Source of the DNA: Cordia subcordata
Lineage: Eukaryota > Streptophyta > Magnoliopsida > Boraginales > Cordiaceae
Direction: 5' to 3'
Length of the DNA: 64,000 bases
Assembly (NCBI GenBank): GCA_028554755.1
Contig: JAPTOF010000015.1
Location: 13,341,501-13,405,500 of the forward strand
This document shows, piece after piece, positions 47,302 to 59,839 of the stretch. The notes beneath the pieces were generated by a model. That model was not told the origin of the DNA. It was given only the letters and a program-made list of their open reading frames with translations, and made no database searches. Both the position numbers and the translations under genes were made by a program. Position 1 is the stretch's first letter, and each line of letters starts with the position of its first letter.

Positions 47302-48326
47302 CCTATAATTACAAGTTCGTTTTTCTTCTAAGAGGTAACTAGAATTTATTCAACACACTCAAAATTCTTTAAGATTTCATCTTCATCGTAGGCATCAGAG
47401 CCCATTACAGGGGAAGACACCATGCCTTTTCCTTCGTTTTACATGTTCGATCGCCCTATTTAGAGGTTTACATAAAGCTTAGCAAGGATATCATCCATTA
47501 ATTATATACTAAAGATCTAAGACTTGTTAATTGGTGACATCTTTGGATGCTTAAACCAAAATCCCATTGAGAGACCCTTAACCATAAGTCATTGGTAGAC
47601 TACTAGCCAAGAATCACCAAGTTATGCAAGAATAGACAGAACAACATGAAGAGAACGTTGGTCGGGTTAATGTTCTAGTAACCATCAACATTTTAAGGGT
47701 ACATATTGAGCAATGCCCATTGGAGAAGATGACCAAAACATGGCAGAAATGATGAAAATGTACACAAATATGCAAAGTATGACAGTAGATTACTTGATGA
47801 TAAATGGACACTTGACACCCATGTGCACGATGATAGTGCCATATTTTGCCCTTCTAGGAAATGGCCCACAAATAGAGCAACCATTGCCATTTTATTATCC
47901 ACTTCAATATGCACCCATTCTTATACCACAATTTTAGCATCCTTACTTTATCCAAGCAACAATTCTAATGACAACATGCTTAATTGTTGGGATTGTATTC
48001 CATATGGACCACTTGGGATGATATTTGCTAGATACTGGACATATTACACTCATGATACTATTGATATGATTGAGCTTACACATTATGTCCTCTCTATTTT
48101 GTACTGATGTATGTGTGAATCTCCTATTATACAAACCAACGACTTGGGTGCATAGTGAGCCTAAAAGCATAGTAAGTCTAAGCCTAGCTTTGGTGATATC
48201 ATGAACTGGTCCCTAATAGGATGGTAGTATTGGGCACTCTACTGGGATATAGTTATAGCAGGCAAGTCTTCCTGACAAGGTGATCCATGTAAGTCATTGG
48301 ATGGTTTTCCAAACTATGCTCCCTAG

Positions 48327-48801
48327 CAGTGTTTTTAAAAATCAGACTGGATTGGCCGGTCAGACCGGGAACCAGTGAAGCAAGTGGGCCAAACATCATC
48401 TATAAACCGGGAAAAACAAAAATTGGAAAAATTGGTCAAAATCGACAAATCGGTCAACCTGGACAGAACCGGTCTAACCTAGTTTTGCAAATTTTTGTTA
48501 TTTTAGTTTGTTAAACATGGGGCTTTTTGTTTTGAAATTTGAATATTTGATTGTCAAGGATACTTATAGGACTATTTATCTTATTTTTTGGAACATTTTC
48601 ATGTATTTAAGTCTTTTTTAAAAATGTTTATACAGATAACACTTATAAATCATGTTTTTATTTAGCCTTTACTCTTTATTGGATGCATACAAGGTTAAGA
48701 TATAAAGATGATGTCATGTAGATGTCAGTTTGGTCAGACCGGTTGACTTGAGAACCAATAAGGTGACCGGTTTACCAGCCAATCCGATTTTTATAACACT
48801 G
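48327..48801. mobile_element. hAT-type non-autonomous element (MITE)
   Basis: The 475-bp element starts CAGTGTTTTTAAAAATCAGA and ends CCGATTTTTATAACACTG, so the ends are inverted repeats, with GGATTGGCCGGT / ACCAGCCAATCC extending the match. It is flanked by the perfect 8-bp target duplication CTCCCTAG (48319-48326, 48802-48809). CAGTG ends and an 8-bp duplication define the hAT superfamily. It contains ACCGG-rich subterminal words and no transposase. Confidence 0.93.
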
Positions 48802-48814
48802 CTCCCTAGTATGT

Positions 48815-49890
48815 GTGTCACGTATTGTACAAGACCATTGTGAACATGTCTTCTAGGAATTTTACAGTCAAAGATGGAAGATGATAGGGGAATGGGTATC
48901 ACTCGTCTCCCCCACCCGATTCAATTGGACCATAGGGCCATTAGCATGCAAGCACAGATTGAAGGGAGGCCAAAATAGCACTCCTGCACGCGCCTTGATA
49001 AGAGACCTTCGCGTGCCCACCATGATACTAGTACCCATGAATGACACGTGTCTTAGGAGATTCCATAAATAGCTAGCTATCATTGAAAACGAGGCATGAG
49101 ATATTCCATTTCCAAAAAATGGCACCTACCTTAGAAAAGCATTCTCTCAATAGATATTTTACTGACTTAGTCATCATAGAGCCTTTGGCTGGCATCACAC
49201 TGGTGTTTAGCTCTCTTTGCTTTGCAAGGTTTTTGCCGGTGAAGAAGATTCAAGGAGATTATCTCGTCCATCACCGAATTAGATGACATTATACTCACTG
49301 CTATCGGGTGACTAATGCTCTATATCTTGAGAATGTATAGATGAACTAAAGAAGCTGGATTATAGTACTTCGATACAACATGGGAGAGATCTCAATATGA
49401 AAAGGCCATTTACTATCTGATTATGAGTTATTAAATGATAAAATGAATAAAAATTTGGAATTTGAAGGGCCATTCCTAAGGGGCCCGATGAATTCCTAAC
49501 TGGAATTAGGGGGCCTTTCTTCATGGATTCTTTTATTGCACTATGATATTTTACATCTTTGAATGGACCCAATCAGAAACAATTAGATGATGACAAATTA
49601 TCTGCGATTGGCATTCCTTTTTTTGATTCAACAATGTATTAATAGTTCCTTAATTTTGGTTAAACGATTGTTGAGTTCTTACTTTGGAATATGAATAAAA
49701 TTGGGCAAAAGGATAACCACGAGCAATATCAATACAAGTGCTCTTATAATAACAAGAGCTAGTTACCACTTAGTAGCATACTTTCAATTTCTTTTGATGT
49801 TTTTGTATTCTGAAATGTGTGAGTTATATTTCCATACTTGTATATTTCAAGATCTGTATCCAACTCAACCACATCGTATTCACCACCATA
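48815..49890. other. Intergenic; GC-richer stretch at 48885-49030, no gene
   Basis: Short open frames on both strands over 48870-49290 have no motif, and neither strand is favoured. This may be the continuation of the degraded element around the solo LTR. Confidence 0.4.
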
Positions 49891-50052
49891 TTCGACCGCA
49901 CCATGTCCGACTACATTGTACTCAGCTAAGTTGTGCAATATTCAACTAAAGCGTACTCGGCCGCACCATGTCCGACCACATTGTACTCAGCTAAGTTGTG
50001 CAATATTCAACTAAAGCGTACTCGGCCGCACCATATCCGACCACACCGTGTC
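49891..50052. repeat. Tandem repeat, 65-bp unit, about 2.3 copies
   Basis: CCGCACCATGTCCGA recurs at 49896, 49961 and (with one change) 50026. The copies share ATTGTACTCAGCTAAGTTG and CAATATTCAACTAAAGCGTA. The near identity suggests a young tandem array. Confidence 0.93.
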
Positions 50053-50249
50053 ATCCAACACTCAACCTTTGGCCATTAACAATTAACCATAGTGCCAGCG
50101 ACCTAACAATCCAAAGTTCTTATGCACAATTTGAGGTCTACATAACCTACAAGTCACGTCCGGCCGCTGCCGATTCTTATTTCGGTCAATTCTTATTCTA
50201 GTCGATCTAACATTAGATTGTTCCTACAATCTTGGTGTACTAATAATGT

Positions 50250-51329
50250 GTCCGGATGTGAGGTGGATGCTTCTACTCTTGATGACATGAGTACCTATTA
50301 AAATTACGGTCTTTCTAATAGGTATAACATTGCACTCATTAAGATTGGATCAATATTTCTAATATGATATTTTACTATTTTCAATCATTCTCACATTAAA
50401 TTTATCATTTTTAATTATTCATCCTTTAAAAGTTAGGTTTTATTTAATGTGAGAGTGATTAAAGATGGTAGATTTTTTTATATGTAAGGTCATTTAATTA
50501 AATTTATTTTTTTAAATGTAAGGTTATTTAATTAATTTTAACAGGTGCAATATTACACTCATAAAAAAATCGTTAAAATTAAGCTACATTGTTTTCATAA
50601 AAAAGTTTTGGAAAACGGGTTGGTTGCCTCTTTAAATCAAAAGCGGAAACCATGGATCCTGGTTATTTTTAGACAATCTCTTCGTGAGACCATATATATA
50701 TGTTCAACTTTCTTAATGCTTGAATCCTCTTTTTCCGTTAAGTCACTGATTTAAGACCTTTTGTAGGTGAAGATAAAATTATAGGCAAGCCACTGTAGTC
50801 CCCTTTCCTCTAATCTCTTCATGTAATTTCGTTTCAAAAGGTCTTCATTTTCTTTCGGGTTCCAAAATTTTCTGTTCACTCAATTTTTTTTTCTCCTTAG
50901 TTTAGACATCAATGAGAATATACTTCTTTGTAAAATCTGCACGATGTCATAATCACTTTGCTAAAGATCATTTTACCCTATATGTCATGATAATATTCCA
51001 AGTGTGGGAAAATCATACGCAATGATTAGGAATTCCATTTTTCCTGAAATGATTATGGATAAAGAAAATCATCGGAGCAAATTTTGTTGGCTTGTTCACC
51101 ATAAGGTATACCAAAAAGTTCACCACTAAACCATGTTGAAATTTTGTAATATTGTGTACAACTGAGAGAATGAAAATCGTAAAATTCTTCAATTATAAAG
51201 AATGATGGCATGTTTTCGTTATAATCATTGAAGTTTAATGTTGTAATATGTATTATATATCAGCGCGAAGCTGCCGGCGATACGTATATACTTTTATTTT
51301 ATATCTTGTCGCGCAATGGCAAGCTCTAT

Positions 51330-51360
<31 letters not shown>

Positions 51361-51825
51361 CATATATATTATGTGATCTAAATAGTTAAATGGTTAAATA
51401 TAAATTAATTTTATTAAAAAATTATTTTGTTGAAGGTATATTTTTGTTTCAATCTATACTTTCATAAGATTAAAACTTTTACTCTCTACCGTTAATATTT
51501 TAGTTGGGCTAGTGTAGTAGTGCACTTTCCGTTATAATTAAGAAAAGAAATATAATATTAAAAAATTGAAGAAATAACTGATACAGTAACACTTCTAAGG
51601 ATTATAATTAATGGTAAGAAAAAAATGTAAAAAAGAATTAGGCTTTTATATATAAGATTTGAAGTAAATTATACGTAAAGTTGAAGAAAAAACACTAAAA
51701 TGCTTGAAGGGGTGTATGCCTTACTGTTTTGACTAATAAAAAGAAGAAAAACTGGTGGCGGCCCACCTTGCCATTTAATAGGTATAATAGATAATAGATA
51801 ATGTTATTAGCACTATCTAGCTAGA
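50250..51825. other. Intergenic, AT-rich
   Basis: No gene. Contains a (CA)n(TA)n microsatellite at about 51331-51368. Ends at the CTTGG target site of the chromovirus. Confidence 0.55.
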
Positions 51826-51830
51826 CTTGG

Positions 51831-52538
51831 GGCACGGGGTCAGAGTTTGAGTTTGGAAAACTCAACCACCGTGCGATGCTTAGCCAAGTAATGGGCTGAC
51901 CAAGCACGCCTGAGGTCATCAGAGATCAACAACGAGAATGGGAGGGTTGGAAGCTACGCACGAGCTCAACACTTCACCAAGGAAAGGCCCACGAAAATGG
52001 TGTCGGATGGGCGGCCACAAAACCAGCAGGTATGGTCGGCAAATGGAGGCTGCACCAATGTTACTTGGCACAAATTAGTGACTTGCGAGCTTGGAGAATA
52101 CTAGTAAAAGAACAGAGAAGAGCTGGCCGAGAATATCACTATATTCCCTTTGAGAGAGTTTTCTTTACAATTGTGTGTATAGAGCTTCTTGCTCTCTCTA
52201 TCTATCTCTCTAACAATCTATCAATGTACAATGCAAAATACAAGATATTTACACAATATAGCTGTTGGTTTTCTTTCCCATTTCCTTGGGCAGCAGCAAG
52301 GACGTCTTGGGCAGCAAGAAAGGGGCTGGCCAGGTAGCTAGGAGGCAGCGACTTTCCCTCCAAAATTCAAGCACCAAGTCTTCTAGGAGATTGCCGAGTT
52401 AGGCCAGCTCTTTTGACACGATATGAGCAACAAAAAGGGGCAATGCAAGCCCAAAAGATTGGCCAACTTAGGCCCAAAACCAGGGCATCATCTCGGCCTA
52501 GCAGAAGTTTGAAGGGCTAAGATGTGCCGGGTGTTACA
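51831..52538 (-). repeat. 3' LTR of the chromovirus
   Basis: 708 bp, colinear with 57334-58042 and highly similar by eye. The outer end reads GGCACGGGGTCAG where the partner has TGTCACAGGGTCAG. Confidence 0.93.
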
Positions 52539-52549
52539 TCCTCCCCCAC

Positions 52550-55500
52550 TCAACTTGGCGTCGTCCCCGACGCCTTGGCTCTCTTGAACTCTTCAATTTG
52601 CTTCTTGAATTGCCACATCTGATCTTTATGCTCCCACAAGGCCTTGTGCGTAGGGGTGCCTTTCCACTTAACCAAGTATTCTGTCCACCTTGGCACGCCT
52701 TGTTTCCCCTTGATCCGATCGGCTAGAATCTCATCTACCTCCCGATCAAAGGATGTGACAACTGCGGTCGGGGCTCGGCTTGACTCCCCTCTGGCCCGAT
52801 CATACAGATCGGCAAAGTATGGCTTGAGGAAGCTAACATGGAAGACTGGGTGGATTTTCAGTTTCGGGGGTAGCTCCAATCGGTAAGAAACCTTGCCTAC
52901 TCACCCGATCACCTTGAATGGCCCTTCGTATCGGCGCACCAACCCTTTGTGCACTGCCCGAAGGGTCTTGAACTGAGAAGGGATAAGCTTCAGCATCACC
53001 ATATCTCCTTCATTAAATTTCACCAATCTCCGATTCTTATCGGCCCACTTTTTCATCTTATCGGCAGCACGTGCCAATGTCGCCCTAGCTAAGTCCCGAT
53101 TCTCTTGCAACTCTTTTGCAAACCTATAGGCTACTGGGGCATTTCTTGTATAGCCAAATCAACCGTGTAGGGAATTATCGGTTGTCGGCCAGTGGCAATA
53201 TCAAAGGGACTCCGATTAGTGGATTCGCTCCTTTGAAGGTTGAAGGAAAATTGAGCAACGTCAAGAAGCTGAACCCAATCCTTCTGATTAGCACTCACGT
53301 AGTGCCTCAAGTAAAGCTCAAGCAAGACATTCACCCTCTCCGTTTGCCCATCGGTTTGAGGATGAAAGCTGGCCGAGAATGCTAGATCGGAGTCGAGCAG
53401 CTTGAACAATTCCGACCAGAACTTTCCAGTGAAACGAGGGTCCCGATCACTTACAATCTTCTTCGGCATGCCCCACCATTTCACTACATATCTCAAGAAG
53501 AGTTTGGCTACCTCTTGTGCAGTAACATCCAGAGAAGCAGGGGTGAAGATTGCATATTTGGACAGCTGATCGACCACCATAAAGATTGTGCCACACCCCT
53601 CAGACTTTGGTAAGGCCATTATGAAGTCCATGGTGACATGTTCAAATGGAAATTCCGGCATCGACAGCGGTTGAAGAAGCCCAGCAGGATGCTTTTGCTC
53701 AATCTTATCCTGCTGGCACACCAGGCAAGTCTGCACATACGCCTCTACATCATCTCCCATCCTTGGCCAATAGTAAGCATCCTCGACAAGGGCCATGGTG
53801 CGATGAATTCCAGGGTGACCAGCCCATCGAGAATCATGACACTCCTTCAAGATTTCTCGCCTCAGATTCCCTCATTTTGGCACGAACAACCGATCCCCTT
53901 TTGTGAGCAATAAGCCATCTTGCTCCCAAAATCGTCGGGTCTTGCCCTACTTGGCATAGCCGATGAGTCCTTGGGCCATCGGATCATGCTGTAACCCTTC
54001 TTAGATTTTCTCGATCAGAGGGCTGGTCGACTGACTTATGGCAGCAAGCTCGGCCTTTCTACTCAATGCATCGGCTACCCGATTGTCCCTTCCCGGCTTG
54101 TATTCCATGATGAAATCAAACTCAGCCAGGAATCCTTGCCATTAGGTTTGCTTGGGGGTAAGCTTCTTTTGAGTTTGGAAATAACTCGTAGCCACGTTGT
54201 CCGTCCTCACCACGAACCTGGCCCCAAGCAAGTAATGACGCCAAGTTCGAAGACAATGCACCACGACAGTCATTTCCTTTTCATGGACAGCATATCGTCG
54301 CTTCGTTTCATTGAGCTTCCGGCTTTCATATGCAATGGGGTGTTTGTCTTGCATCAACACCCCTCCAATGGCAAAGTCAGTGGCATCGGTGTGCACTTCG
54401 AATGGCTTTGTAAAGTCCAGCAAAGCAAGAATTAGTTCCCTCGAGACTATTTGCTTAAGTGCTTTAAAGGTCGATTGGCATGTCTCACTCCATGCCCACG
54501 GCCGATTCTTCTTTAGCAAGTCTATCAATGGCGCTGCAATGGCCGAGTACCCTTGCACGAACCGTCGATAATAATTTGCCAATCCAAGAAAGGATCGGAG
54601 TTAAGGCACTCCGATAGGAGGTTCCCAATCTTGGATTGCTTTCACCTTGTCCTCATCCATCTTGAGTTTGCCTCTGCCCACCACATGGCCAAGAAAATGC
54701 ACCTCTTCCTTAGCAAAGCTACACTTCTCCAATTTGATGTATAGCCCATGTTCCCTCAGTTTATGGAAGACCTGTCTTAGATGGTAAACATGCTCTTCCA
54801 AAGTAGAGCTATACACAACAATGTTATCCAAATAGACAATAACAAATTTATCCAAGAACAGCTGGAACACTTTGTTCATAAGAGTGCAGAATGTGGCAGG
54901 TGTATTTGTTAATCCAAAGGGCATCACAAGGTATTCAAAAGCACCATACCTAGTCACGCACGCCGTCTTGGATTCATCTCATTCTACAATTCAGACTTGC
55001 CAATATCCCGATCGCAAGTCTATCTTGGAGAAGAATCTCGCACCACCAAGTTGATCAAAGAGTTCCATGATGTATGGAATAAGGTACTTGTTTTTTATGG
55101 TGATCTTGTTCAAGGCCCTATAATCCACACACATGCGCAATGAACCATCAGCCTTCTTCTAGAACAAGACCTGGGCACCAAATGGAGAGCTCGATGGTCT
55201 GACCATCCCAGCATCAAAGAGCTCTTACAGTTGCTTCTTCAGTTCAGCCAATTCCGATTGCGCCATTCGATAAGGAGCCAGGGCAGGGGGTCGAGCACTT
55301 TCCACCAACTTGATCTTGTGGTCGACCTCTCTTCTCGGAGGCAGCTTTTTAGGCAACTCCTTGGGTATAACATCCTGGAATTCCCTCAAGACAGTCTGGA
55401 CAGGTTGAGGAAGACTATGCAGCTCTTTCTTGGGTCAAGCTTCTTCTTTCTTCAGGGCTACAAGGTAAGTCTCCTCGTGCCTCTTGAAGCCCTTAACAAG

Positions 55501-57235
55501 TTGCATGGCCGACAAGGTCTTGGCTTCACATTTGGCCCCCCTCTCTATAGGCACCGTGTAGGGAGAAGAGCTTCTTATCACCAACAATGGAATTCCTAAA
55601 AGGCACAAGTAATGCACGTATCCCATCAAGCCATTCCAAGCTCAACATCATGTCATAGTCGTCCAGGGGCATGATAGTGAAGTTAACGAGTCCTTGCCAA
55701 TCCTTGATTCTTGTTCAGACACCATATGCAACTCCAATAATGGGAATGGCCCTGGAATTGGCTGCCTTGATCATCCCTTGGGTCTTGGTTACCCTCAAGT
55801 CCAGTCTTTGCGCAACATTTGCCCGCAAGAAATTGTTGGTGGCTCCCGTGTCTACCAAGGCTTTAAATGGTTGGCCTTTGATCCTGGTAGTGACATAAAG
55901 AGAACCCTTGTGTGGTTCTTGAGGTTTCTTCACCTCTGACTTCACAGCATTTAGGAATCGGATGGATCCCATTTGCGTTTCTAGTTCTTCACAAGGTTGA
56001 CATTCTTGTTGCTTGATCAAAGAAGCCATTTTACCCCTTTGAGGACACTCAGTAATCCGATGATCCTTGCTCTCACACAGAAAGCATTCATACACCTTTG
56101 GTTTGGCCTGATTGCCTCCCCATTTCCCACTATTACCTCTCTGGTCTTTGCTTTTCGGGTGAGGGGGTTTATGCTGACCGGGCTTAAAGTTGGAAGAAGA
56201 TGCAGGGGCTTTAGTTTTGTCCCCGTCTCCCCCACTCTTTCCCTTGTTAGGGACTGGCCCTTTTGGCTTAGACTGATCCTTTCTCTTAGGAAATTCAATA
56301 AGGCTCTCGGTAGCAACTATGGCGGAGGCAAGGTCTTGGACACCACGTCTTTGTAACTCTTGCCTCGCCCATGATTGTAATCCATCAAGAAAAGAAAACA
56401 ACGCATCTTTATTGGACAAGTCAAGGATTTCAAGCATTACCTCTTGAAATTCTTTCACATACTCCCAAACATTGCCTTTGTGTTACAACCGATGCAAACG
56501 ACCACGTGCCTCATATTCCACATTCTTGGGATAGAACTGCCTCTTGATTTCCTTCTTGAAGTCCTCCCACGTTGCCAATGTGCAAGTGCTTCTCTCGGCA
56601 TCGGCAAGACGACGTCTCCATCACAGCATTGCAACGTCAGTCAGATACAGACGGGCAACACGCAATTTGAATGCATCATCCACCAAATTAGAGGCTGCAA
56701 AATATTGTTCCAAGTTCCAGAGAAAATTCTCAAGCTCCTTGGCATTTCTGTTGCCAGAGAATGGTTGGGGTCCGGGCACATCAAGCTTCGGAGCTTGTGG
56801 GATGGCAGGAGCACCATCGCTACTCACTGCCATCTTCCATAAAGAAAGATCACCTTTGACCACCTCTATTTCAAGTTTCAATCCTTCAAAGGACTGGGTG
56901 AGATTGTCCTTGAAGGTGGCAATGCTCTTCTTCACAGCATTACCAAGATCGTTGAGAGTAGCAAGCAAATTACTCTCTAAAGATGTCGCTCCTTTCTCTG
57001 GCTCTTCCACTCGACTAGTTAGCTCACCCTCGTCACTACCTTCCAGGCTTCGCAATCGAGGGACAAGGTCGGCTATCACGACTGTATTCTCGAGTGCGGC
57101 CCTCTCCACATGTTTGAGACGAGTTTCAAGAGAGCTCAACTGATCTCTTGACTCGGACCTGGAGGCTTTTGCACCTTTCCTTGCAGGTCTTTCAACAGCT
57201 ATCTGCGTACTAGCTTCACCTTCCTCGCCAGCCAT
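52550..57235 (-). pseudogene. Chromovirus gag-pol, many stops
   Basis: From 57235: gag (MAGEEGEASTQ) with a stop TGA at 56621-56623 and TAA at 56483-56485, then the zinc knuckle CFLCESKDHRITEC (about 56080) and protease ALVDTGATNNF (about 55850). RT (about 55260-54600) has [11 protein letters not shown] and MPFGLTNTPATF, with four stops and the active site YLDN instead of YLDD. RNase H (54582-54142) has [14 protein letters not shown]. Integrase (53850-53131) keeps an H2C2 zinc finger, DFIMALPK, SDRDPRF and HPQTDGQTERVN. A chromodomain (EILADRIKGKQGVPRWTEYL, about 52740-52640) closes it. The reading frame is otherwise largely preserved, so decay is mostly by point mutation. Confidence 0.92.
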
Positions 57236-57333
57236 AATCCCAAGCCAACAGCAACAAAACCAACACACAAAGCCACAAGCTGAACGTACCAGAAATCAGA
57301 GTAGAGCCAAGCAAACCTGGCTTTGATACCAAC

Positions 57334-58042
57334 TGTCACAGGGTCAGAGTTTGAGTATGGAAAACTCAACCACTGTGCGGTGCTTAGCCAAGCAATGGGC
57401 TGACCAACCACGCCTGAGGTTATCAGAGATTAGCAACGAGAATGGGAGGGCTGGAAGCTACGTACGAGCTCAACACTTCACTAAGGAAAGGCCTACGAAA
57501 ATGGTGTCGGATGGGCAGCCACGAAACCAGCAAGTATGGTCGGCAAATAGAGGCTGCACCAATGTTACTTGGCACAAATTAGTGACTTGCGAGCTTGGAG
57601 AATACTAGTACAAGAACAGAGAAGAGTTGGTCGAGAATATCACTATATTCCCTTTGAGAGAGTTTTCTTTACAATTGTGTGTATAGAGCTTCTTGCTCTC
57701 TCTATCTATCTCCCTAACAATCTATCAATGTACAATGCAAAATACAAGATATTTACACAATATAGTTGCTGGTTTTCCCTCCCATTTCCTTGGGCAGTAG
57801 CAAGGGCGTCTTGGGCAGCAAGAAAGGGGCTGGGCAGGCAGCTAGGAGGCGACTACTTTCCCTCCAAAATTCAAGCACCAAGTCTTCTAGGAGGCTGCCG
57901 GGTTGGGCCAGCTCCTTTGCCACGATATGAGCAACAAAAAGGGGCAATGCAAGCCCAAAAGATTGGCCAACTCAGGCCCAAAACCAGGGCATCATCTCGG
58001 CCTGGCAGAAGTTTGAAGGGCCAAGATGTGTCGGGTGTTACA
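57334..58042 (-). repeat. 5' LTR of the chromovirus
   Basis: 709 bp, TG...CA in element orientation. It holds CT-rich and TATA-like words (about 57690-57760 on the plus strand). Confidence 0.93.
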
Positions 58043-58049
58043 CTTGGCC

Positions 58050-59540
58050 ACCTTCAAAAGAAAAAAATAAAATATATTTTATATTCTCTTGTATGTAATA
58101 AAGAATATAACATATTTCTTGTATGTACATTATAAACTATGTTGCACAAAACTCTCAATTTTTGTAATAATTATGTAATATTTTTTATAATATAAAGAGT
58201 ATTAGCGAGTTTGAAATTTAAGAAATTTTATATGACTTTGATTACACAGGGTAAAATACTTTTTACTCTTAAAAGACCATATAAACAATGATATGTAAGA
58301 AAAGGAAAACAAGCCCAAAAAAGAAGTTTTCTTTTTATTCAAGAGATAGATCGTGTATACAAAATTAGGAAATTTTTAGTTCTTAAATGAATCATGAGAA
58401 TTTTTTTTTCGAAGAGAACAGGCAAAAATCATGAGAAATTGCAGATCTTCGACCAAAAGACATGAAGTTGATTTAAAAAAAAAAAATGCAAGAGCTTTCT
58501 AAAGAATATCTTTACGTTTGCTTTAAATAATTTGAAAGAGAAGAGTCGCGTGTGTTCCTGTTCCACGATAGTCAAAAAAAGAAAAAAAGAAAATCAAAAT
58601 ACCTCCTATATACCTGGCAAATATGCAAAAGGTTGTCTTGCACAGGAAACTTCAAAGGCACACGTCGCGCTATTTAATATCAAGAAATAAGAAATATATT
58701 CTTGTACGAAGAGGTTTGTTGATCACATTTAACAATAAAAAAATATAATTTTTTTTCTGTAAATTTAAATTTTTACAAGAAATAATAAATTAATATGGTA
58801 TTAGATTTCAAGTCATTGGTACAAAATTCACTAATATCCACTTAAAAATATTAAATTTATCTAGATGCAAATTTCAAAAATAAATTACGTGCAAGAAGGT
58901 GTGTTAAATATAATAAAAAGATAACCAAATTCTCTTCAAAACTTTAAACATGATAGACTCAACTTAAGTATTAAACCTAATAATAACATAAACAAATCCT
59001 TTCTGCAACTTTAAATATATAAGCCTCAAAAATAAATTATGTTTACATGTGAGAGGCACGTTAAATACAATATATAAACATAACTAAGTATTAAGCACAA
59101 TAAATATATGGCCAAATTCTTTATACAAGTTTAAACTTTAAAATTAGCAATAAATCAATAAAATAATAATCATTCTCCAACAAATGATCAAGCTATGCAA
59201 TAAGATGGTTCATATATCATTATATCAAATTTCCGCCCAAAATCTTTACCTTAATTATAATTTTATAACATGATCATATTTCACAATGATAACAGTAGTG
59301 GATATGATTAAAAAGTATGTACTATAAAACAATTTTATTTTGTTCAATAATGTCAAAATATGCGTACACTCCTACGGTATTAATATTATTATTATTATTA
59401 TGAGTACGAAATTAGACATTACGTGCGGAACTAGGTAATGTCACGTATGGATTTGGTGTCACCCTACCCGCAATAAATGGAAGCGCACAGTAGACTGATT
59501 GATATCCTCACGTGACGTTACATGACAACTACTTTTTCTT
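58050..59540. other. Intergenic, AT-rich, nothing recognised
   Basis: No gene. A short (TTA)n run lies at about 59385-59402. Confidence 0.6.
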
Positions 59541-59559
59541 TCATTTTTTCCCTTTTTTT

Positions 59560-59821
59560 TTTTTAAAGGGTTAATCAAAGGAGAACCCCTTTCCCACCTG
59601 GCCAGAGGCCCCTTAACCAGGCGGGAGGTAAATCGAGGGATGTGCGTGAGTGGCAGCCCGACCAGGGAGAGGACCAACGGGCGTGGAAATCCAGCAACAG
59701 CCCCCGCAATATTTCAGCGGAGTACTGCCGCCACACGGACTCGATCCCGCGTTGTCAGGGTGTCTCCACCCTAATCACCTGGCCACTTACCAACTCACCT
59801 ATGCCCCTGGGGGCAATTTTT
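59560..59821 (-). mobile_element. tRNA-derived SINE
   Basis: On the minus strand a tRNA-like head begins near 59814 (GGGGCATAGGTGAGTTGG). The RNA polymerase III A box is TAGGTGAGTTGG (59790-59801) and the B box GGATCGAGTCC (59737-59747), about 45 bp apart. A body follows and an A tail ends at the T run 59560-59564. The flanks TTTTTTCCCTTTTTTT occur at 59544-59559 and 59822-59837, a 16-bp target duplication. The combination of box A, box B, A tail and long duplication defines a SINE. The family is not identified. Confidence 0.88.
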
Positions 59822-59839
59822 TTTTTTCCCTTTTTTTCC

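Larger units (their letters stand above)
45250..48318 (+). mobile_element. Old LTR element hosting the solo LTR (degraded)
   Basis: If the solo LTR (45502-47301) is taken out, the flanks join into one stretch. A TATA-like CACCTATATAATGCC (about 45485) is followed by GTAGGCATCAGAGCCC (about 47387), a degraded tRNA-iMet primer-binding site. The DNA after it (47400-48300) has short open pieces but no recognisable gag or pol. It was also hit by the hAT-type MITE at 48327. Element class and limits are uncertain. Confidence 0.45.
51831..58042 (-). mobile_element. Full-length Ty3/Gypsy chromovirus, inactive
   Basis: 6.2-kb element. LTRs are 51831-52538 (3') and 57334-58042 (5'), with target duplication CTTGG (51826-51830, 58043-58047). 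In element orientation the LTR starts TGTAACACC and ends GTGACA; the 3' LTR end is mutated. The primer-binding site TGGTATCAAAGCCAGG (57316-57331) follows the 5' LTR by two bases, and the purine tract AGTGGGGGAGGA (about 52539-52550) precedes the 3' LTR. Order: gag, protease, RT, RNase H, integrase, chromodomain, hence a chromovirus; the integrase text recalls Galadriel/Reina-like clades, which I cannot settle. Many stops make it non-functional. Confidence 0.95.

Noticed and set aside
47693..48107. Several overlapping small frames on both strands
   Set aside because: No family motif, no strand preference; they lie in the degraded LTR element.
49891..50052. CRISPR-like array
   Set aside because: The copies abut directly with no unique spacers, and the host is a plant.
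52032..52337. 101-codon plus-strand frame and its near copy at 57569-58135
   Set aside because: Both are antisense to the chromovirus LTR and repeat because the LTR repeats.
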